From: an uncultured Ruminococcus sp.
Lineage (GTDB): Bacteria > Bacillota > Clostridia > UBA1212
DNA: 64,000 nt
Assembly: GCA_902792515.1 (NCBI GenBank)
Contig: CADAZX010000013.1
Coordinates: forward strand, 1 to 64,000
Reading direction: 5' to 3'
Below the pieces are notes generated by a model. That model had not been told where the DNA came from. It was given only the letters and a program-made list of their open reading frames with translations, and did not search any database. This document shows positions 1 through 8,795 of the stretch, in pieces. The number at the start of each line of letters is the position of its first letter. The first letter of the stretch is position 1. The position numbers and the translations under genes were made by a program.

Positions 1-855
1 GCAGCCGGACAGGCGGCCAACGACGTGAGAACGTTTGTCGAGACAAGGATCGCGGAGAGAAAGAAGGAGCTCCGGCAGCTTGAGCTTGAGAGATCGCTCG
101 AAAAGGAAGTCATTGACGTGACGATGCCGGCGACTCCCGCCGCGCAGGGAAGCCTTCACCCCCTCAACAAGGTCACCGAGGAGATGAAGAGGCTTTTCAT
201 CGGCATGGGCTACGAGGTCGCGGAAGGCCCCGAGGTCGAGTACGATTACTACAACTTCGAGGCGCTCAACCTTCCCGAAGGCCATCCGGCGCGCGACACC
301 CAGGACACTTTCTACATCACAGACAAGATCCTCCTCAGGACCCAGACGTCGAGCGTTCAGATCCACGTTATGGAGCACAAGAAGCCTCCGATCAGGATCA
401 TCAGCCCCGGAAAAGTGTACCGCGCAGACAACCTCGACGCGACTCACTCACCGATCTTCCATCAGCTGGAAGGTCTCGTCGTCGACAAGGGCGTCACGAT
501 GGGCGACCTGAAGGGCACGCTCGAAGTATACGCCAAGGCGATGTTCGGCGAGAATACGAAGATCAGGCTGAGACCTCACCATTTTCCGTTCACCGAGCCG
601 AGCGCCGAAGTCGACGTTACGTGCTGGGGTTGCGGCGGAAAGGGCTGCAGGATCTGCAAGGGCGAGGGCTGGGTTGAAGTTCTCGGCTGCGGAATGGTGC
701 ACCCGGACGTTCTTAGACGCTGCGACATCGACCCCGAGGTTTACTCGGGATTCGCTTTCGGAATCGGTATCGAGAGAACCGCGCTTGCGAGGTACGGAGT
801 TTCCGACCTCCGCCAGTTCTTCGAGAACGACGTTAGATTCCTTGGGCAGTTCTGA
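1..855 (+). CDS. pheS: phenylalanyl-tRNA synthetase alpha subunit, 5' end missing
   Basis: Catalytic subunit of the cytoplasmic alpha2-beta2 enzyme that charges tRNA-Phe. The reading frame is open from base 1, and the residues before the GTG at 25 continue the usual coiled N-terminal arm, so the true start lies left of the window and the GTG is internal. Class II synthetase motif 2 is seen around FHQLEG. The Cys cluster [17 protein letters not shown] and motif 3 ([18 protein letters not shown]) are intact near the C-terminus. It ends 18 bp before pheT, whose GGGAGG ribosome-binding site lies in that gap, so the pair is one operon. The assignment is secure; only the N-terminus is lost to the window edge. 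Confidence 0.97.
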   Translation, partial: AAGQAANDVRTFVETRIAERKKELRQLELERSLEKEVIDVTMPATPAAQGSLHPLNKVTEEMKRLFIGMGYEVAEGPEVEYDYYNFEALNLPEGHPARDTQDTFYITDKILLRTQTSSVQIHVMEHKKPPIRIISPGKVYRADNLDATHSPIFHQLEGLVVDKGVTMGDLKGTLEVYAKAMFGENTKIRLRPHHFPFTEPSAEVDVTCWGCGGKGCRICKGEGWVEVLGCGMVHPDVLRRCDIDPEVYSGFAFGIGIERTALARYGVSDLRQFFENDVRFLGQF

Positions 856-873
856 TAACGGGAGGGTTGAAAA

Positions 874-3318
874 ATGAAAGCACCTTTAAAGTGGTTACTC
901 GCTTACACTGATATAAAATACGAGGATTCGGACGCTTTCGCTGAAAACGTCGCGAGTCTCATGACTCTTAGCGGCTCGAAGGTCGAGACGGTCGACAGAC
1001 TCGAGAGCAAAATTCACAGAGTCGTAGTCGGAAAGTGCGTCGAAATAGTAAGGCACCAAAATTCCGACCACATGTTCGTCTGCCAGATGGACGTCGGCGA
1101 GAATAACGGCGGCGTCACGCAGATCGTCACAGGAGCTCAGAACGTCAAGCTCGGCGACCACATTCCGGTGGCGCTCGACAACTCCGTCATCTCCGGTGGC
1201 CGCGAGATCAAAGCCGGCAAGCTCCGCGGAGAGATCTCCAACGGCATGATGTGCTCTTTCGAAGAGCTCGGCCTCGACTTCAAAAACTACGAGGGCGGAA
1301 TCGACGACGGCGTCATGGTTCTGGAAGACCTCGCGATGTTCAAGGGCAGCGACTTCGACTCGTTTATAGGGAAAGATATCATGGAGGTCCTTGACGTATG
1401 CTACAAGGACTACGTTATCGACTTCGAGATCACGTCCAACAGAGCCGACTGCTTCAGCGTCACAGGCCTTTCGAGAGAGGCCGCCGTAACGCTTGGCGGA
1501 AAGTTCGAAATGCCCGAAATCAAGGTAAAAGAAGAGGCTCCCGGAAAGGCTTCCGACTCCGTTTCGGTGTTCGTTTCCGACGAGAATCTCTGCCCGGTCT
1601 ACTTCGCGAGGACCGTGAGAAACGTCAGGATCGCTCCCTCTCCGAAGTGGATGCGCGAGAGGCTTGAGGCGGCCGGAATCCGCGCGATCAACAACATCGT
1701 CGACATCACCAACTACGTGATGCTCGAGCTCGGACAGCCGATGCACGCGTTCGACAAGCGCACGGTAAGAGGCGGCAAGATCGTCGTAAGAAGAGCGGGT
1801 GAGGGCGAGATATTCAGAACGCTTGACGGAACGGACAGAACGCTCAACGCGAACATGCTCGTTATCGCCGACGCCGTAGGACCGATCGGTATCGCGGGCG
1901 TCATGGGCGGCGAGAATTCCGAGATCAGACCCGACACGACCGACATCATTTTCGAGAGCGCCACGTTCGACGCCGTCACAGTGAGACGCGGTGCCAAGAG
2001 CGTAGGCTTGAGAACGGAATCCTCCTCGAGATTCGAGAAGGGACTCGACCCCAAGCTCGCGCGCCTCGCCATCGACAGAGCGGCACAGCTTGTTGAAGAG
2101 CTCGGAGCGGGCGAAGTCGAGAAGGGCATCGTCTCGTTCGCGAGAAAGGATGCGTTCGACGAGCGCGAGGTTCCGTTTGACTGGGAGAAGATCAACGCGT
2201 TCCTCGGCACGGACATTCCGCTCGAAAAGCAGGTGGAGATCCTCGAAAACCTCGAGTGCCGCGTTGACGCAGACAGGAAAGTCATCGTTCCGCCTTATTT
2301 CAGGCACGACCTGATTTGCCTCGCCGACGTCGCGGAGGAGATCGCGAGATTCTACGGCTACAACAACATCAAGTCGACTCTTCTCGCCAACTGCGAGATG
2401 ACGCTCGGCTCCAGAACGAAGCTCCAGCGCGTGAGGGATATCATCCGCACGAGAATGGCCGACAGCGGCTACAACGAGATGCTCACGTACTCGTTCGAGA
2501 GCCCCTCGGTTCACGACAAGCTGAACCTTCCCGCCGACGACCCGCACCGCGACTTCGTCAAGATACTCAATCCTCTCGGAGAGGACTACAGCGCGATGAG
2601 GACCTCAATGGTTCCCACCGTTCTCAAAACACTCGCGTTCAACTACGCTCAGCGCAATAAAAAGGTCCGCCTTTTCGAGATCGCGTTCGTGTATCTGAAG
2701 AACGGCAGTGACACGGAACTTCCCGAACACCGCGAACAGCTTGCGGTCGGCGCTTACGGAGAGACCGATTTCTTCGCCGTCAAGGGAGCGATCGAGGCTG
2801 TCGTAACCGAACTCAAGGCCGGCGAGCTCGAGTATAAGGCGAACAAAGAGCTGCCTTTTATGCATCCCGGCCGCACGGCCGACGTTTTCCTCGCCGGAAA
2901 GAAGATCGGTTTTATGGGCCAGATCCATCCGGCGGTAGCGGAGAATTTCGAGTGCCCGAGAGAGTCGTTCGTGGCAGTTCTCGACCTTAAACCCCTTTGC
3001 GACGCGACTGTTGAGATCCCGAAGAGCAAAGAGCTTCCGAAGTTCCCGGGCGTGACCAGGGACATCGCGGTTGTCGTGCCGAAGAGTGTCTCCCAGGGCG
3101 AAGTCGCTGCGATAATCAAGCAGCGCGGCGGCAAACTCCTCGAGAGCTGCGAGCTTTTCGACTGCTACGAGGGCATCCAGCTTGGTCTCAACAAGAAGAG
3201 CCTCGCGTACAGCCTGATGTTCAGAAATCCCGACTGCACGCTCAAGGACGAGGATATCGAAAAGCCCATGAAGAAGATCCTGAACGGGCTCGAGAGTATC
3301 GGCGCTGAGCTCCGCTGA
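874..3318 (+). CDS. pheT: phenylalanyl-tRNA synthetase beta subunit
   Basis: Structural and editing subunit of Phe-tRNA synthetase, 814 aa, the usual bacterial length. Domains in order: an EMAP/OB tRNA-binding fold near residues 40-155, the B3/B4 editing region (about 215-390, with NNIVDITNYVMLELGQPMHAFD-like sequence), the B5 domain, the catalytic-like core, and a C-terminal ferredoxin-like anticodon-binding domain from about residue 720 (FPGVTRDIAVVVP). The start has GGGAGG 9-10 bp upstream. It is followed by a strong hairpin terminator, so the operon ends here. Large antisense open frames across it are products of codon bias, not genes. Confidence 0.98.
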   Translation: MKAPLKWLLAYTDIKYEDSDAFAENVASLMTLSGSKVETVDRLESKIHRVVVGKCVEIVRHQNSDHMFVCQMDVGENNGGVTQIVTGAQNVKLGDHIPVALDNSVISGGREIKAGKLRGEISNGMMCSFEELGLDFKNYEGGIDDGVMVLEDLAMFKGSDFDSFIGKDIMEVLDVCYKDYVIDFEITSNRADCFSVTGLSREAAVTLGGKFEMPEIKVKEEAPGKASDSVSVFVSDENLCPVYFARTVRNVRIAPSPKWMRERLEAAGIRAINNIVDITNYVMLELGQPMHAFDKRTVRGGKIVVRRAGEGEIFRTLDGTDRTLNANMLVIADAVGPIGIAGVMGGENSEIRPDTTDIIFESATFDAVTVRRGAKSVGLRTESSSRFEKGLDPKLARLAIDRAAQLVEELGAGEVEKGIVSFARKDAFDEREVPFDWEKINAFLGTDIPLEKQVEILENLECRVDADRKVIVPPYFRHDLICLADVAEEIARFYGYNNIKSTLLANCEMTLGSRTKLQRVRDIIRTRMADSGYNEMLTYSFESPSVHDKLNLPADDPHRDFVKILNPLGEDYSAMRTSMVPTVLKTLAFNYAQRNKKVRLFEIAFVYLKNGSDTELPEHREQLAVGAYGETDFFAVKGAIEAVVTELKAGELEYKANKELPFMHPGRTADVFLAGKKIGFMGQIHPAVAENFECPRESFVAVLDLKPLCDATVEIPKSKELPKFPGVTRDIAVVVPKSVSQGEVAAIIKQRGGKLLESCELFDCYEGIQLGLNKKSLAYSLMFRNPDCTLKDEDIEKPMKKILNGLESIGAELR

Positions 3319-3333
3319 TTTTTACGGTTATTG

Positions 3334-3363
3334 AAAGGGGACCTTGTCGCGAGGTCCCTTTTC
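3334..3363 (+). terminator. rho-independent terminator of pheST
   Basis: Arms GGGACCT (3338-3344) and AGGTCCC (3352-3358) pair perfectly around a 7-nt loop. The stem extends through a G-T and A-T pairs and is followed by TTTT. It sits 20 bp after the pheT stop. Confidence 0.88.
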
Positions 3364-3433
3364 TGAAAGATACAACGGTTTGACTGTTCGTCAGGAACAT
3401 CGATCGTTTGATTAATTGGCAAGGAATCCGAAA

Positions 3434-4576
3434 ATGAAAGAAAGCATCTATTCCCGAATAAAAAAAGCCGCCGGAGAGGGCGGAGTGCTGCCGGAGAGCT
3501 TCAACATCCTTCTGCCTTACGACGCATCCGGAGAGGCCGCGGGCGGAGACGCTTCCGTTAACGCTGAAGTGACCGCTGACGGAAACACTCCCGGAAGCGA
3601 CTCGCAGGAAGACGGAAAAAAGCCTAAAAAAAGGAAAAAAACGAGAAGAGATATCGCCTCTTTGGATAGCGGTGAACCGGCGCCGAGGCAGGGCGAGTTC
3701 GACGCCGTCATGGTTAGAATACCGGGAAGAATGAAGCACTCGGTCTTCGTCAACTTCTATATAGCTCTTCGCGTGAAGTCCGCGATCGAAGCGTTCTACG
3801 TGCTTAAGAAAAAAAGCGGAGGCTTGAAGCAGTCGAAAATCGAGAGGCTCGAACGTAAGGTCTATAACGTTATGACTCTTATAGACAGGTACGAGCCCGT
3901 CTCGGTCATCGACCCCGTGCTCTCGCAGCTCGCAACTCTTAAAACCGACCGCGAAAAGGCTGCCATGTTCGGCGAGTATCTCGCGACAGAAGGAGTTACG
4001 GTTCAGCAGGTAAAAACGGGAATCGCGCTTCTCGGGACGTTCGGCGACGCCTCTTACAAGGAGCTTCTCACCTCGCTCGGAATGTGCGAGGAACTGACGT
4101 TTTTCGCTGTGAAAGCGCTTAGGACGGTCATCAAGGACAACGGCGAGTTTGCCCGCACAGCTCAAAAACTTGCCGCGGGCCTAAGAGGCTGGGGCAAGGT
4201 CGCGGCGATACTTGAGATGCCTGACAAGATCGAAGACGAAGACGTCAGAAGGTGGATCCTTTCGCACGGCGCGCAGAACGAGCTCGGACTCTACATCTCA
4301 GCGTGCGAGTGCGCTATAAAAGGCGATCTGAAGGGCTACATGATGTCTCTCGACGGTATGGAGATCCTTGTCGACAAGGACCTCGGCGACGGCATCTGCG
4401 ACATTTTCGACGGTCTGTTCCAGGCCGAAAAGGTGAAGGACGCCGACAGCTTTTCGGAGGTTCCGGATATTTACCTCGCCGTCGCGTCGTTCAAGGCTGC
4501 GGAGGCCAGGGGCTGCTTCCAGCTCTGCAGGGAGGCTCCCAGAATCGTCGACAAGCTGACCGCAAGGAGAATCTGA
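3434..4576 (+). CDS. unrecognised helical protein with basic patch
   Basis: About 380 aa, family not recognised. The ATG at 3434 is preferred over the in-frame TTG at 3416, because AAGGAA at 3421-3426 gives normal spacing to the ATG only. The N-terminal 90 residues are low-complexity and charged, with a basic cluster KKPKKRKKTRR. From about residue 110 to the end the sequence is predicted to be almost all alpha-helix. Short repeating helical hairpins (for example the LRGWGKVAAILEM region) resemble HEAT-type repeats. No signal peptide or membrane segment is seen. A nucleic-acid or protein-binding scaffold is possible, but this is only inference from the basic patch. The gene ends immediately before the phased repeat array. 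Confidence 0.75.
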   Translation: MKESIYSRIKKAAGEGGVLPESFNILLPYDASGEAAGGDASVNAEVTADGNTPGSDSQEDGKKPKKRKKTRRDIASLDSGEPAPRQGEFDAVMVRIPGRMKHSVFVNFYIALRVKSAIEAFYVLKKKSGGLKQSKIERLERKVYNVMTLIDRYEPVSVIDPVLSQLATLKTDREKAAMFGEYLATEGVTVQQVKTGIALLGTFGDASYKELLTSLGMCEELTFFAVKALRTVIKDNGEFARTAQKLAAGLRGWGKVAAILEMPDKIEDEDVRRWILSHGAQNELGLYISACECAIKGDLKGYMMSLDGMEILVDKDLGDGICDIFDGLFQAEKVKDADSFSEVPDIYLAVASFKAAEARGCFQLCREAPRIVDKLTARRI

Positions 4577-4580
4577 GGGA

Positions 4581-4829
4581 TTTCCGGGAAAGCGAATGAG
4601 ATTTCCAGGAAAAGCGACTGAGATTTCCGGGAAATACAAACGGGATTTCCGGGAAATAACTTGCAAATTTCCGGGAAATAAATAACTGTTTTCCGGGAAA
4701 TACAACCGGGATTTCCGGAAAATAACTTACGTATTTCCGGGAAATAAATTTTTTTTCCGGGAAAAGCGACCGGGTTTTCCGGAAGATAACAAAACGTTTC
4801 CGGGAAACGCAAACGCGATTTCCGGAAAA
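4581..4829. repeat. 12-copy array of TTTCCGGGAAA inverted repeats, 22-bp period
   Basis: Twelve copies of an 11-bp hyphenated palindrome (consensus TTTCC-G-GGAAA, with variants such as TTTCCAGGAAA, TTTCCGGAAAA and TTTCCGGAAGA) start at 4581, 4602, 4624, 4646, 4668, 4690, 4712, 4734, 4754, 4776, 4797 and 4819. Spacings are 20-22 bp, eight of eleven being exactly 22, or about two turns of B-DNA. The 9-11 bp between cores are A/G-rich and much less conserved. The array fills the gap between two same-strand genes and ends 19 bp before the ribosome-binding site of the next one. It could be an operator cluster, an iteron-like protein-binding site or a minisatellite. It is too short and lacks spacers for a CRISPR. 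Confidence 0.93.
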
Positions 4830-4862
4830 TAAAAAATGACTGAAAACGGAGGAAAAAACGCG

Positions 4863-5729
4863 ATGAAAACCGGTATCGAAAGCGGAGCGTATATCGCAAG
4901 ATACGGCTGGGAGGCCGGACTTGAGAGAATGAAAAGGCACGGCTACGACACGATCGACTTTGACATGGCAGACACCGAACACAACCCGGTGTACACGCTA
5001 AGCAGTTCTGAACTTTCCCGATATATAGGCGAAAAGTCAAAACTCGTAAGAGACAGCGGGCTCGAGATATTTCAGACTCACGGGCCGTGGCGCTGGCCGC
5101 CGAGAGACGGAACGGAGGAGGAGAGAGCGGAGCGCTTCGAGAAGATGGCTCTCAGCATAAAGGCCACCGCCGCTTTCGGCTGCAGGAACTTCGTGATCCA
5201 TCCGGTGATGCCCTTCGGGGACAACCGGAATCCGCACCCGGACGAGTTCCACAAAATCAACTTCGAGTTCATGAACCGCCTCACCGACGTCGCGGAGAAA
5301 GAGGGCGTCGTAATCTGTTTTGAAAACATGCCGATGCCGGCGCTGACGCTCGCTACGCCCGCGCAGATCCTCGGCTTTGTAAAAGAAATAGGCCGTGCGA
5401 ACTTCAAGGTATGCCTCGACACGGGCCACTGCGCCGTTTGCGGGGTAAAGCCGGGAGACGCGGTTCGTTTGACAGGTAAGGACTATCTCGCGGTGCTCCA
5501 CGTCCACGACAACAACGGACACGGCGACTTCCACTGGCTCCCTTACACGGGAGTTATCGACTGGAAGGATTTTTCGGCGGCGCTGAAGGAGATCGGCTAC
5601 GACGGAAGTCTCTCTTTGGAGACGAAGGTGCCTTCGGGAGTGCCTGAGGCGGCGAGGGAGCCCATGGAGGTGTCGCTCGCGATAATGGCGTCAGTTCTCG
5701 CGGGAAACATTCCAGGGGAGCGAAAATAG
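4863..5729 (+). CDS. sugar phosphate isomerase/epimerase (xylose isomerase-like TIM barrel)
   Basis: About 288 aa, AP-endonuclease-2/xylose isomerase-like TIM barrel that probably isomerises or epimerises a sugar or inositol derivative; substrate unknown. The ATG at 4863 is chosen because GGAGG at 4848-4852 precedes it; an in-frame ATG at 4836 has no such site. Metal-ligand positions of the family are visible: Glu in ICFENMP, Asp/His in CLDTGH, His in LHVHDNNG and Glu in SLSLETK. Cytosolic, with no signal peptide. The nearby Gfo/Idh/MocA oxidoreductase is a frequent partner of this family in sugar or inositol catabolism. The repeat array just upstream is the obvious candidate control region. 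Confidence 0.88.
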   Translation: MKTGIESGAYIARYGWEAGLERMKRHGYDTIDFDMADTEHNPVYTLSSSELSRYIGEKSKLVRDSGLEIFQTHGPWRWPPRDGTEEERAERFEKMALSIKATAAFGCRNFVIHPVMPFGDNRNPHPDEFHKINFEFMNRLTDVAEKEGVVICFENMPMPALTLATPAQILGFVKEIGRANFKVCLDTGHCAVCGVKPGDAVRLTGKDYLAVLHVHDNNGHGDFHWLPYTGVIDWKDFSAALKEIGYDGSLSLETKVPSGVPEAAREPMEVSLAIMASVLAGNIPGERK

Positions 5730-5736
5730 CTGAGGA

Positions 5737-5780
5737 GGGGGACCGCGAGCCCGGCTGAGGGCGAGCGGGACCCTTTTTGT
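5737..5780 (+). terminator. probable terminator, imperfect GC-rich hairpin
   Basis: GGGACCGCGAGCCC can fold back on GGGCGAGCGGGACCC with a few mismatches or a bulge, followed directly by TTTTTGTTT. It lies 8 bp after the stop of the isomerase gene. Confidence 0.55.
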
Positions 5781-5823
5781 TTGAAAAAAGCTTAAAGCGT
5801 GGTGCCGGGAGGAAGCAAGCTTC

Positions 5824-5852
5824 TTTACTTCCCGCGCGCGCAGTATTATAAT
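5824..5852 (+). promoter_or_regulatory. sigma-A type promoter for the oxidoreductase gene
   Basis: TTTACT (5824-5829), a 17-bp spacer, then a perfect TATAAT (5847-5852). The resulting leader of about 60 nt contains an inverted repeat TTTTAGGG (5862-5869) / CCCTAAAA (5885-5892), which could be an operator or an RNA hairpin. Confidence 0.7.
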
Positions 5853-5920
5853 ATACTGGGGTTTTAGGGAACTCTATCCCGGGACCCTAAAAATGTATAG
5901 CGGAAAGAGGACCGTTTTTT

Positions 5921-6979
5921 ATGATTCACAAAATGGGTATTATCGGATTCGGAGGAATGGGCGAGTTCCATTTTTCAAGTATCCGCGAGAAACTGGGTGA
6001 CTGTGTTGAAGTGAAAGGCGTTTTCGACGTCAGGGAAGAGCGTCAGCAGCATGCGCTCGAGAGAGGGCTTCTGGCTTACGGATCGAGAGAATCGCTTTTG
6101 AGCGACCCCGAGATCGACCTCGTTCTTGTGGCGACGCCGAACAATTTTCACAAGGAAATCGCCATCGACGCGCTCAGGCACGGCAAGAACTGCGTTTGCG
6201 AAAAGCCTGTTACGCTTAACTCGGAGGAGCTGCGCGAGATTTTCGCCGTAGCTGACGAAACGGGAAGGATATTCACCGTCCACCAGAACAGAAGGTGGGA
6301 CAGGGACTTCAGAATTATCAGAGAGATAGTAAACAGCGGAATCATCGGAAAGCCTTACATGGTCGAGAGCCGTGTGCAGGGCTCGAAGCGCGTGCTGCAG
6401 GAGTGGCGCGGACGCAGGGAGAACGGCGGCGGAATGATCTACGACTGGGGCATCCACATTCTCGACCAGATCATGTGGCTCGACAAATCGAAGGTTAAAG
6501 AGGTTTATGCCGACACGTTTTCGATTTTCACCGACGAAGTCGACGACAACTTCAAGGCAATCATCAAGTTTGAGTCCGGTCTCAACGCGATGCTTCAGGT
6601 AGACACGAACTGCTTTATCAACCAGCCCAGGTGGCACCTCCTCTGCGAGGACGGAACCGCCGTTATAACAGACTGGGCGTGCAACGGAAAGATCGTTAAA
6701 CTCGCCGACGACAAGGATCTCGGGTGGGACAGCGTTATAGTCTACACCGAGGCGGGCCCGACGAGAACAATGGCCCCCAGGCCGCGCGAGACTACCGAGG
6801 AGCTCCCGCTTCCCGACGTAAAGACCGACTGGTGCGAATTTTACAGGAACGTTACCGCCGCCATCGAAGGCCGCGAAGAGCTTATTGTGAAGCATGAGGA
6901 ATCGCTTCGCGTCATGAACGTTATCGACGCGCTGTTTGAGTCGGCAAGGACCGGAAAGAGCGTTACGGTAAACATTTAA
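5921..6979 (+). CDS. Gfo/Idh/MocA family NAD(P)-dependent oxidoreductase
   Basis: 352 aa, normal family length. The N-terminal Rossmann fold has GIIGFGGMGEFH for NAD(P) binding, followed by the family's catalytic EKP motif (VCEKPVT). The C-terminal domain has the GGGMIYDWGIHILDQI segment, whose Asp and His usually line the active site. Oxidises or reduces a sugar, inositol or similar polyol; the substrate cannot be read from sequence. It has its own promoter and follows a sugar isomerase-like gene in the same direction. Start ATG at 5921; an ATG four codons downstream is equally possible. Cytosolic. Confidence 0.92.
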   Translation: MIHKMGIIGFGGMGEFHFSSIREKLGDCVEVKGVFDVREERQQHALERGLLAYGSRESLLSDPEIDLVLVATPNNFHKEIAIDALRHGKNCVCEKPVTLNSEELREIFAVADETGRIFTVHQNRRWDRDFRIIREIVNSGIIGKPYMVESRVQGSKRVLQEWRGRRENGGGMIYDWGIHILDQIMWLDKSKVKEVYADTFSIFTDEVDDNFKAIIKFESGLNAMLQVDTNCFINQPRWHLLCEDGTAVITDWACNGKIVKLADDKDLGWDSVIVYTEAGPTRTMAPRPRETTEELPLPDVKTDWCEFYRNVTAAIEGREELIVKHEESLRVMNVIDALFESARTGKSVTVNI

Positions 6980-6991
6980 GCAAAAACTAGC

Positions 6992-7052
6992 GCCGCCCGC
7001 CGCACCAAAACGGCTTTCACAGCGCCGGGAAGGTTAAAACGCGGCGGGCGGC
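6992..7052 (+). promoter_or_regulatory. long GC-only inverted repeat before the cotransporter gene
   Basis: GCCGCCCGCCGC (6992-7003) and GCGGCGGGCGGC (7041-7052) are perfect 12-bp complements separated by 37 nt. The right arm ends a few bases before the GGAGG of the next gene. There is no T-run, so it is not a standard terminator. It could be a translational or attenuation element, or an RNA-stabilising hairpin. Confidence 0.7.
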
Positions 7053-7070
7053 ACCGGAGGAAACCAGATT

Positions 7071-8708
7071 ATGGGATTTACAGACATCCTGCAGCTTCTC
7101 GGAGGCCTGGGACTTTTCCTGTTCGGAATGAAATACATGGGACAGGGACTCGAAGCGGCAGCCGGCGCAAAACTCAGCAAGATAATGGAAAGGCTGACCG
7201 GAAACCCGATAAAGGGATTTCTGTTCGGCGTCGGAGCCACGGCGGTCATTCAGAGCTCCGCGGCGGCAACAGTCATGGTTATGGGTCTTGTCAACGCCGG
7301 AATAATCGACCTCGCGCAGGCGACGGCGGTGATCATCGGCTCCAACGTCGGTACCACCGTAACGAGCATCCTTATCGCGCTCGATATTTCATTTATCGCG
7401 CCTTTGTGCATTTTCATCGGCGGAATACTGGTTTTGTACGGCAAGAAGAAGGGCAACAAAAAGCTCGGCCAGATCGTTATGGGCTTCGGCCTTCTGTTCC
7501 TCGGCCTCAAGATGATGAGCGGCTCTATGAAGGGACTGAAGGACCTCGAGTGGTTCCAGAATTTCCTTGAATGGGCCGGCGCGTGGCCGATATTGGGACT
7601 CTTTGTCGGACTCGTTCTCTGCGCGATAACCCAGAGTTCGAGCGCTTCCGTCGGTGTCGCGCAGGCACTGGCCGTTCAGGGACTGATGCCTTTGGGGTTC
7701 GCGTCCTGCATGGTCTGCGGAATCAACGTCGGTTCTTCGATGCCTCCGTTCATCTCCTCATTCAACGCGAAAAACAACGCCAAAAGGGCGGCGCTGATCT
7801 ACTTTATCTACAATGTCGTAGGTGCGCTGATATTTGTACCGCTGACGCTTTTTACCCCGTACACCAAGTGGATACAGGCGACCGGCGCGACTGAGATGTT
7901 CCAGATTTCGATGCTGCATATCATTTTTAAGCTTGTCACCGCGATCCTCCTTCTGCCTTTCTCCAAGCTGCTCGTTAAGCTGACCTACAAGGTGATCCCG
8001 AAGGTCGACCACGAAGGCGAGATGCGCCTCGAGTTCATCGACCCGAAACTCAAGTATTCGCCGTCGACCACAAAGATCCAGATCCAGAAGGAAGTCGGCA
8101 GAATGGCGGCTCTCGCGCGCGAAAATCTGACGCTCGCGGTAGACGGTCTTGTTAACCGCTCGCTCGATAACGCCGACAGGATCCGCGACCAGGAGGATAT
8201 GGTAGACTTTTTGACGAACGCGATTTCCGAGTACATGATCTCGGTCAACGTAAACGCGCTTCCTCAGGACGTCTCGAACTACATAGGACGCGTTTTCCAC
8301 GTGGTGACCGATATCGAGAGAATTTCCGACCACGCGATCAACATCGTCGAAAAGACCGAATCGTTCCTGGAGATCGACACCGGATTTTCCGACACGGCAA
8401 AGAGCGAAGTCGGGCCGATCATGGACAAGAACCTAAAGCTCTACGACCTCGCGATCAAGGACTTCCTCGCCGACTCCGCGCCGGAGCACGACCTGATCAT
8501 GATGCACAACCTCGAGAATTCGATCGACGAGCTCACCAAGGAGGCCCAGAACAACCACGTCAACAGGTTGCGCGCGAAGGAGTGCAACACCGAGACGGGA
8601 ATCATTTTCGTTCAGCTGATGCACGACCTCGAGAGGGTGGGCGACCACTCCTACAATATAGGATGGCTGTCTAACGCGGAAGGCGCGACAGTCCGCGAAC
8701 TTGAATAA
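7071..8708 (+). CDS. Na+/phosphate cotransporter (NptA/YjbB type) with PhoU-like tail
   Basis: 545 aa inner-membrane protein of the Na/Pi-cotransporter II family. The first ~310 residues are hydrophobic membrane segments containing the two inverted-repeat signature motifs, QSSAAATVMVMGLV (about residue 61) and QSSSASVGVAQAL (about residue 188), that form the substrate site. From about residue 340 the protein is a cytoplasmic PhoU-like helical domain (EDMVDFL, ERISDHA and DLERVGDHSYN type motifs). It probably couples sodium to phosphate uptake or efflux. GGAGG lies 10 bp upstream of the ATG, behind a long GC-rich hairpin. Confidence 0.93.
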   Translation: MGFTDILQLLGGLGLFLFGMKYMGQGLEAAAGAKLSKIMERLTGNPIKGFLFGVGATAVIQSSAAATVMVMGLVNAGIIDLAQATAVIIGSNVGTTVTSILIALDISFIAPLCIFIGGILVLYGKKKGNKKLGQIVMGFGLLFLGLKMMSGSMKGLKDLEWFQNFLEWAGAWPILGLFVGLVLCAITQSSSASVGVAQALAVQGLMPLGFASCMVCGINVGSSMPPFISSFNAKNNAKRAALIYFIYNVVGALIFVPLTLFTPYTKWIQATGATEMFQISMLHIIFKLVTAILLLPFSKLLVKLTYKVIPKVDHEGEMRLEFIDPKLKYSPSTTKIQIQKEVGRMAALARENLTLAVDGLVNRSLDNADRIRDQEDMVDFLTNAISEYMISVNVNALPQDVSNYIGRVFHVVTDIERISDHAINIVEKTESFLEIDTGFSDTAKSEVGPIMDKNLKLYDLAIKDFLADSAPEHDLIMMHNLENSIDELTKEAQNNHVNRLRAKECNTETGIIFVQLMHDLERVGDHSYNIGWLSNAEGATVRELE

Positions 8709-8795
8709 TAAACAGTTCCGCCAATCGGCGGCTTTGATTGAATCCGGCGGAGAAAAGCGTGCCTTAAAGCTTGCCGGAGAAAGAAGATTTTACCG

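Noticed and set aside
895-2547. 550-aa minus-strand open frame across pheT
   Set aside because: Entirely antisense to a clear pheT; caused by high GC at third positions. The same applies to the large frames opposite pgk-tpiA (13165-14694) and the acyl-CoA ligase (63010-63930).
4581-4829. CRISPR array
   Set aside because: Repeats are 11 bp, spacers are 9-11 bp and AG-rich, and no cas genes are near. Not a CRISPR.
4298-5040. Overlapping minus-strand open frames with repeated FPGN/FPEI-like peptides
   Set aside because: All minus-strand frames stay open across the 22-bp repeat array because the unit contains no stop, and the reading frame rotates each unit. No ribosome-binding site; compositional artefact.
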